Source: Prevotella communis (GTDB lineage: Bacteria; Bacteroidota; Bacteroidia; Bacteroidales; Bacteroidaceae). From it: 64,000 bases of DNA. Made by a program: the position numbers and the translations under genes. Below the pieces are notes generated by a model. It searched no databases and had not been told where the DNA came from. It saw only the letters and a program-made list of their open reading frames with translations. Position 1 is the first letter of the stretch, and every line of letters begins with the position of its first letter. Shown piece after piece: positions 59,362 to 64,000 of this stretch. The stretch is from NCBI RefSeq assembly GCF_022024175.1, contig NZ_CP091794.1:3100001-3164000 (forward strand), read 5' to 3'.

Positions 59362-60432
59362 CTATGTGTAGATTTTCACCTCACGTTTGCCACGCAACAC
59401 GTCCAACGCATTCAGTGCCAGAGCCTCCATCTCGTCCTCGCCAGGAAAACAATAGGTAGGTGCCAGAAACTCTATACGCTTACGCAAACGGGTAATCACA
59501 TACTCAGAACGTGCCAGTCCGCCCGTCAGCAGGATAGCATCCACCTTACCGCAGAACACGGCCCCCAGTCCCACGATATTCTTAGCTACATGATAAATCA
59601 TCGCATTCAGGATCATCTCGGCATGGGCGTCACCCTCAGCAATACGTTTCTCTATCTCCTTCACATTAGCCGTACCCAGATGGGCATTCAGTCCGGCCTT
59701 GCCAGCCAGTCGTTTCAGCAGTTGCTTCTCCGTATATTTCCCACTGAAACTCAGACGGATAAGGTCGGAAGCAGGCAGACTGCCAGCACGCTCGGGCGAG
59801 AATGGTCCTTCGCCATCCAGTGCATTATTGGCATCAACGGCACGGCCATGCTGATGGGCAGCCACCGAGATACCACCACCCAGATGACAGATAATCAGAT
59901 CCAGGTCCTCGTAACGCTTACCTATCTCGTTGGCAAAGCGACGGGCTATGGCACGCTGGTTCAGGGCATGCCAGATACAGATACGGTTCATCAGAGGAGA
60001 GCCACTGATACGTGCATAGTCGTTGAGTTCATCCACCACGCCCGGGTCGGCTATAAATGAGCGACAGCCAGGAATGGTCTTGGCTATATCATAGGCAATC
60101 AGGCATCCTAAGTTACACGCGTGGTTGTGCATCGCAATACCGTTATAGGTATCATCGAGCATCTGTTGGTTGATCTCATAGACACCACCGGCAAGAGGCT
60201 TCACCAGTCCACCGCGACCAATCACAGCTTCGAACTCCATAGCCACATTCATATGGGCTAATTCTTTGAGCACCAACTGCTTGCGATAGTCCAACTGATT
60301 CAACACGTCGTCGCCGAACTGTGCCAGTTCTTCATTAGAATGCGAAATACTACGCAGCACCATCGGCTTCTCGTCTTCAAAGACGGCCATCTTGGTGCTG
60401 GTAGACCCAGGATTGATTACAAGGATAAACAT
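59362..60432 (-). CDS. buk: Butyrate kinase (acetokinase family)
   Basis: 356 aa. It makes an acyl phosphate into acid plus ATP. It starts with VINPGSTSTKMAVFEDE (phosphate loop) and carries CHLGGGISVAAHQHGRAVDA, GEGPFSPERAGSLPASDL and LTGGLARSEYV, which mark butyrate kinases rather than AckA. It follows ptb by 21 bp. In Bacteroidales the pair often acts on branched or short acyl groups such as isobutyrate or propionate, so the natural substrate is uncertain. Confidence 0.94.
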   Translation of the reverse strand: MFILVINPGSTSTKMAVFEDEKPMVLRSISHSNEELAQFGDDVLNQLDYRKQLVLKELAHMNVAMEFEAVIGRGGLVKPLAGGVYEINQQMLDDTYNGIAMHNHACNLGCLIAYDIAKTIPGCRSFIADPGVVDELNDYARISGSPLMNRICIWHALNQRAIARRFANEIGKRYEDLDLIICHLGGGISVAAHQHGRAVDANNALDGEGPFSPERAGSLPASDLIRLSFSGKYTEKQLLKRLAGKAGLNAHLGTANVKEIEKRIAEGDAHAEMILNAMIYHVAKNIVGLGAVFCGKVDAILLTGGLARSEYVITRLRKRIEFLAPTYCFPGEDEMEALALNALDVLRGKREVKIYT

Positions 60433-60453
60433 AAGGCTTATTAGATTGGAGGT

Positions 60454-61290
60454 TTAGACGCAGGCAAGCGCTAAAGAATAGAACTTATTGTCGGCTGAGT
60501 CGGCACGCGAGGTGAGCACTACGGGCACCTGCGGACCTTGCAGGATGGCTGCCGTCTGAGCCTGACAGAAGAGTGTGATTGACTTGTAGAACACATTGCC
60601 GGCCTGGATATCAGAGAAAATCAAGCCATCAGAGCGTCCCTCCAAAGGAGATGTCAGGCCCTTCTTATGAAGAGCTGCTGGCGACAACGAGGTCTTCAGA
60701 TCCAACGGGCCATCCACAATACAAGGGCCAAACTGGCCTGCATTGGCCTGCTCTACCAGCTCACGATACTCTACCGTGCAGGGGAAATGCTTGGGATTCA
60801 CCTTCTCTGAGCAACTGATAAGTGCGATACGGGGTTCCTCAACACCCATATTACGACAGAGATCCAGCAGGTAAATGAGCTGCTGCTCGCGCTGCTCCTT
60901 CGTGGGATAGGGAATCACGGCCACATCGGTCATAAACAGCAACTTGTCATACTGCTCCATCTTGGCACAACACAGATGTGTGAGCACGCGACCCTTAGGA
61001 AGGATGCCAGTCTCCTTGTTCAGGATAGCCTTCAGCAGATTATCCGTATTCAGCAGACCTTTCATAATCACATCGGCCTTACCCTCGCGCACCAGCGCAA
61101 CAGCCTCAGCAGCAGCAACATCCACGTCGTCATCATCCACGTAGATAGCCTCAGCAAAACCTGCCTTTACGGCACGCTCCACAGCGCCACTGGTACTTTC
61201 ATCACGACCGCAAACTACAGCCACACGACGACGTACGCCACTGGCTTTCAGGTGCTCAACGAGCTCATCAAAACATTGTATTGCTTTCAT
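60454..61290 (-). CDS. ptb: Phosphate butyryltransferase
   Basis: 278 aa from the ATG at 61290. It swaps CoA of an acyl-CoA for phosphate, making the substrate of Buk. The Pta/Ptb fold is visible in ADVIMKGLLNTDNLLKAILN and CIVDGPLDLKTSLSPAALHKKG, and the C-terminal FSDIQAGNVFYKS. The long frame to 61374 lies upstream of the -7 box TATCTTTG (61309-61316) and is rejected. Forms a two-gene operon with buk, divergent from the GH30 gene. Confidence 0.92.
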   Translation of the reverse strand: MKAIQCFDELVEHLKASGVRRRVAVVCGRDESTSGAVERAVKAGFAEAIYVDDDDVDVAAAEAVALVREGKADVIMKGLLNTDNLLKAILNKETGILPKGRVLTHLCCAKMEQYDKLLFMTDVAVIPYPTKEQREQQLIYLLDLCRNMGVEEPRIALISCSEKVNPKHFPCTVEYRELVEQANAGQFGPCIVDGPLDLKTSLSPAALHKKGLTSPLEGRSDGLIFSDIQAGNVFYKSITLFCQAQTAAILQGPQVPVVLTSRADSADNKFYSLALACV

Positions 61291-61308
61291 ATCCAACAAA
61301 TCTTTTGG

Positions 61309-61316
61309 CAAAGATA
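61309..61316 (-). promoter_or_regulatory. -7 box of the ptb-buk promoter
   Basis: TATCTTTG on the minus strand, 19 bases before the ATG at 61290. Confidence 0.65.
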
Positions 61317-61359
61317 CGATTTTTTTCTCATACCAACACATTTTTTGCAGAAAAAATAT

Positions 61360-61367
61360 TAACTTTG
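61360..61367 (+). promoter_or_regulatory. -7 box of the GH30 gene promoter
   Basis: TAACTTTG on the plus strand, 21 bases before the ATG at 61389. It excludes the longer frame starting at 61281. Confidence 0.65.
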
Positions 61368-61388
61368 TACCCAACTAAATCCAATATA

Positions 61389-62903
61389 ATGAAACTATTA
61401 CTGACAACTACAATGCTTTTACTGTCAATGGGCGCAGAATCACAGACTTATACCATTGACACAAAGCACCCACAACAGACCATCGAACACTTCGGTGCGT
61501 CTGACGCCTGGTCTATGCAGACTATCGGACTATGGCCTGAAGAAGAGCAACAGCAGCAGATTGCCGACTGGCTCTTCTCTACTGAAAATGATGCCAACGG
61601 AAAGCCCAAGGGCATCGGTCTTTCACTATGGCGCTTCAACCTCGGAGCAGGAAGTGCCGAACAGGGGGACTCCTCCTATATTAATAAGGATACACGTACG
61701 GAGTGTTTCCTGCGTTTTGACGGCACCTACGACTGGACACGTCAGCCAGGTCAGGTAAAGTTCCTGAAGATGGCCAAACAGCGTGGTGTGCCTTATATCC
61801 TGGCTTTCCTGAATTCTCCTCCCGTTTATTTCACAGAGAACGAACGGGCTACGAATACTGGTCGCGGGGGTACGTTGAACCTGCGTTCAGAATGCTACGA
61901 TGCCTTTGCACAGTTTATGGCGGAAAGCGTCAGCGGACTGGAACGTGAGCACGGCATCCACGTAGACTATATCTCACCCATCAACGAACCTGATGGTCAC
62001 TGGAACTGGCAAGGCCCGAAGCAGGAAGGTTCTCCTGCCACCAACTGGGAGATTGCAGAGGTGGCACGTAAGACCAGTGCCGCCTTCACAGAAAAAGGGC
62101 TCACCACACAGATCATGGTCAATGAATCGAGCGACCTGCGCTGTCTGTTGGGCGTCTACAAGACCTCATGGGAGCGTGGCAACGCCATTGCGTCGTTCTG
62201 GTCGAAAGACAGTACGGCGACCTATCTGGGCGACACGCCCCTGGTGCCTCGCCTGATGCTGGCTCACAGCTATTGGACAAACACGCCCGTACCTTATATG
62301 AAGAAGATTCGCCAGGATCTGCACAAGACGCTGAAGAAATACAATGCCAAGTTCTGGCAGTCGGAGATCTGCATCATGAGCAATGACGAGGAGATTGGAG
62401 GTGGCGGTGGATATGACTTCTCCATGAAGACGGCTCTCTATGTGGCTCGCATCATTCATCATGACCTCTGTTATGCCAATGCAGAGAGTTGGTCATGGTG
62501 GCGTGCCTGTGGTGGCAACTATAAGGACGGACTCATCCGTGTGTTCGACCGCAGACATCAGGCAAGAGACAGCCGGTTGATGTGGGCACTGGGCAACTAC
62601 AGTCGCTTTGTGCGTCCTGGTGCCGTGCGCTACGACATCTCTTCAAAGGAAAAGGAAGATCCCTACGGCGTGATGGTCTCGGCCTATCAGAACAAAGACG
62701 GCTCATGGGTCGTCGTGGCTATCAACTACAGCGAGCAGGAGAAACCCGTCTCCTTCAATGTAGGCAGGAGTTCGGCTTCGCCCACCTGGCAGCCCTATCG
62801 TACCAGCGATGCTGAAGGCGAGACGCTCAAGCCCCTCGCCCCTTGCGATGGAACAGCGACCCTTGCTCCTCGTAGCATTACAACATTTGTAAGTGAAAAG
62901 TGA
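61389..62903 (+). CDS. Exported glycoside hydrolase family 30 enzyme, possible endo-beta-1,6-galactanase
   Basis: 504 aa with a signal peptide (LLLTTTMLLLSMGAESQ). A TIM barrel plus beta side domain. HFGASDAWSMQTIG opens it, ISPINEPDGHWNW holds the acid/base Glu (near residue 200), and KFWQSEICIM the nucleophile Glu (near residue 327). SWWRACGGNYKDGLIRVF and a C-terminal beta domain (SVYQNKDGSWVVVAINY-like region) follow. The sequence style fits the group that cleaves beta-1,6-galactan. A xylanase or glucosidase role cannot be ruled out. A GH35 gene follows, which fits galactan breakdown. Confidence 0.82.
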   Translation: MKLLLTTTMLLLSMGAESQTYTIDTKHPQQTIEHFGASDAWSMQTIGLWPEEEQQQQIADWLFSTENDANGKPKGIGLSLWRFNLGAGSAEQGDSSYINKDTRTECFLRFDGTYDWTRQPGQVKFLKMAKQRGVPYILAFLNSPPVYFTENERATNTGRGGTLNLRSECYDAFAQFMAESVSGLEREHGIHVDYISPINEPDGHWNWQGPKQEGSPATNWEIAEVARKTSAAFTEKGLTTQIMVNESSDLRCLLGVYKTSWERGNAIASFWSKDSTATYLGDTPLVPRLMLAHSYWTNTPVPYMKKIRQDLHKTLKKYNAKFWQSEICIMSNDEEIGGGGGYDFSMKTALYVARIIHHDLCYANAESWSWWRACGGNYKDGLIRVFDRRHQARDSRLMWALGNYSRFVRPGAVRYDISSKEKEDPYGVMVSAYQNKDGSWVVVAINYSEQEKPVSFNVGRSSASPTWQPYRTSDAEGETLKPLAPCDGTATLAPRSITTFVSEK

Positions 62904-62995
62904 ATAGTGAAAAGTGAATAATTTCTTTTAGTCGCGAAGCTTTGTAAAAGCGAGCAGAGCTAGAGCGGCTACCGCATGAATTAATAATAAAAACG
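62886..62995. repeat. Intergenic AGTGAAAAGTGAATA repeats before the GH35 gene
   Basis: Two copies of AGTGAAAAGTGAATA lie at about 62891-62921, overlapping the end of the GH30 gene, and GGCTACCGCATG follows near 62967. The words are those of the stems at 655-713 and 58202-58286, but here they do not pair. It looks like a decayed or rearranged copy. No promoter was recognised. Confidence 0.55.
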
Positions 62996-64000
62996 ATGAA
63001 GAAACTATTGAAGCATCTTGCCCTTGCGGCATTGTTGATGGCAGCACCTGCTACGATGCAGGCGGCTGGCAAGCCTGGCACATTTACTACGGGCGACAAG
63101 ACCTTCTTGTTGAATGGTAAGCCATTCGTAGTGAAAGCTGCCGAGGTACACTACCCTCGTATTCCTCGTCCCTATTGGGAGCACCGCATCCAGATGTGTA
63201 AGGCTCTGGGCATGAACACGGTGTGTATCTATGTATTCTGGAATATCCATGAGCAGAAAGAAGGCCAGTTTGATTTCACAGGCAATAACGACGTGGCCGA
63301 GTTCTGTCGTATCGCCCAGAAAAACGGCATGTATGTCATCGTGCGCCCTGGTCCCTATGTGTGTGCAGAATGGGAGATGGGCGGTCTGCCCTGGTGGCTG
63401 CTGAAGAAGAAGGATATCAAGCTTCGCGAACGCGACCCATACTTTATGGAGCGCGTAAAAATCTTCGAGCAGAAGGTGGGTGAGCAACTGGCTCCGCTGA
63501 CCATCCAGAAGGGCGGTCCTATCATCATGGTTCAGGTAGAGAACGAGTACGGCTCGTATGGTGAGGACAAGCCTTATGTCAGTGAGATTCGTGACTGTCT
63601 GCGTGGCATCTATGGCAAGGAACTGGCATTGTTCCAGTGCGACTGGTCTTCCAACTTCGAGAAGAACGGCCTTGACGACCTGACATGGACCATGAACTTT
63701 GGCACAGGCGCCAACATCGACCAGCAGTTCCGCCGTCTTGGCCAGCTGCGTCCCAATGCCCCGAAGATGTGCTCAGAGTTCTGGAGCGGCTGGTTCGACA
63801 AATGGGGAGCACGCCACGAGACACGTCCTGCCAAGGATATGGTGGAGGGTATGGACGAGATGCTCTCAAAAGGTATCAGCTTCTCGCTCTACATGACTCA
63901 TGGTGGCACCTCGTTCGGCCACTGGGCTGGTGCCAACTCGCCAGGCTTTGCCCCCGACGTGACCAGCTATGACTATGATGCGCCCATCAACGAGTACGGT
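62996..64000 (+). CDS. Glycoside hydrolase family 35 beta-galactosidase (3' partial)
   Basis: 335 codons, open to the window edge. A signal peptide (HLALAALLMAAPATMQA) precedes the GH35 catalytic barrel: KAAEVHYPRIPRPYWEHRI, VFWNIHEQKEGQFDF, RPGPYVCAEWEMGGLPWWL, MVQVENEYGSYG with the acid/base Glu (near residue 185) and CSEFWSGWFDKWG with the nucleophile Glu. It removes terminal beta-galactose from glycans. Closer to classic GH35 than the enzyme at 19042-21093. Probably co-transcribed with the GH30 gene 93 bp upstream. Confidence 0.93.
   Translation, partial: MKKLLKHLALAALLMAAPATMQAAGKPGTFTTGDKTFLLNGKPFVVKAAEVHYPRIPRPYWEHRIQMCKALGMNTVCIYVFWNIHEQKEGQFDFTGNNDVAEFCRIAQKNGMYVIVRPGPYVCAEWEMGGLPWWLLKKKDIKLRERDPYFMERVKIFEQKVGEQLAPLTIQKGGPIIMVQVENEYGSYGEDKPYVSEIRDCLRGIYGKELALFQCDWSSNFEKNGLDDLTWTMNFGTGANIDQQFRRLGQLRPNAPKMCSEFWSGWFDKWGARHETRPAKDMVEGMDEMLSKGISFSLYMTHGGTSFGHWAGANSPGFAPDVTSYDYDAPINEYG

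Overview
The window is chromosomal DNA from a Bacteroidales bacterium, most likely Prevotella or a close relative (Segatella, Xylanibacter). Three signs support this. Promoters carry the Bacteroidota -7 box TAnnTTTG, in forms such as TACCTTTG, TAATTTTG and TAACTTTG, and there are no clear Shine-Dalgarno sequences. Gene content is typical of the group: glycine-lipid acyltransferases, a DUF4292 lipoprotein, an NSS transporter, pectin- and galactan-active enzymes and a DUF6078 protein. The gene order mraZ-rsmH-ftsL-ftsI-murE-mraY-murD-ftsW-murG-murC-ftsQ-ftsA-ftsZ is the Bacteroidales division cluster. All taxonomy is inferred from these features. No 16S rRNA is present.

Layout. 1-7300: a 5'-truncated LpxH-type hydrolase, the pta-ackA operon, folP-cdaA diverging from murF, and an exported pectinesterase. 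7350-12570 is accessory: divergent tRNA-Phe and tRNA-Pro, an operon of two small membrane proteins, a TPR/membrane/AraC-type regulator with a repeat array beside it, and a VapE-family ATPase gene framed by about 100-bp inverted repeats, followed by a DUF6078 gene. 12570-22800: a helix-hairpin-helix protein and NSS transporter, a VanZ-like gene, an acyl-CoA synthetase-prfB-small membrane protein-CYTH operon, a GH35 enzyme and a fucose/arabinose-isomerase-like enzyme. 22800-38300: thirteen dcw genes on the minus strand, from ftsZ back to mraZ, with a recognisable MraZ operator upstream. 38500-47600: a probable glycine-lipid pair (glsA-glsB), dgt, dut-TPR-DUF4292-EnvC-like, and an M20 deacetylase.

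47660-54720 is the second accessory zone. It holds an ECF sigma factor/anti-sigma/exported protein operon and a complete IS66 element with a perfect 8-bp target duplication. The IS66 sits inside GC-rich repeat arrays. A 14-unit, 22-bp-period degenerate array follows, then an AT-rich three-gene operon encoding a barstar-like immunity protein, an unknown protein and a short lipoprotein. 54720-64000: recO, tRNA-Glu, a structured RNA region, rpsT, gyrB, an AraC regulator, ptb-buk, a GH30 enzyme and a GH35 beta-galactosidase that runs off the end.

How genes cooperate. The dcw block, murF, the EnvC-like protein and LpxH build and remodel the envelope. pta-ackA and ptb-buk are two parallel acyl-CoA to acid plus ATP routes. 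The GH30, GH35 and pectinesterase enzymes suggest use of plant pectin and arabinogalactan. Non-coding repeats are abundant. At least five families recur within the window, and they are the main source of possibly undescribed biology here.
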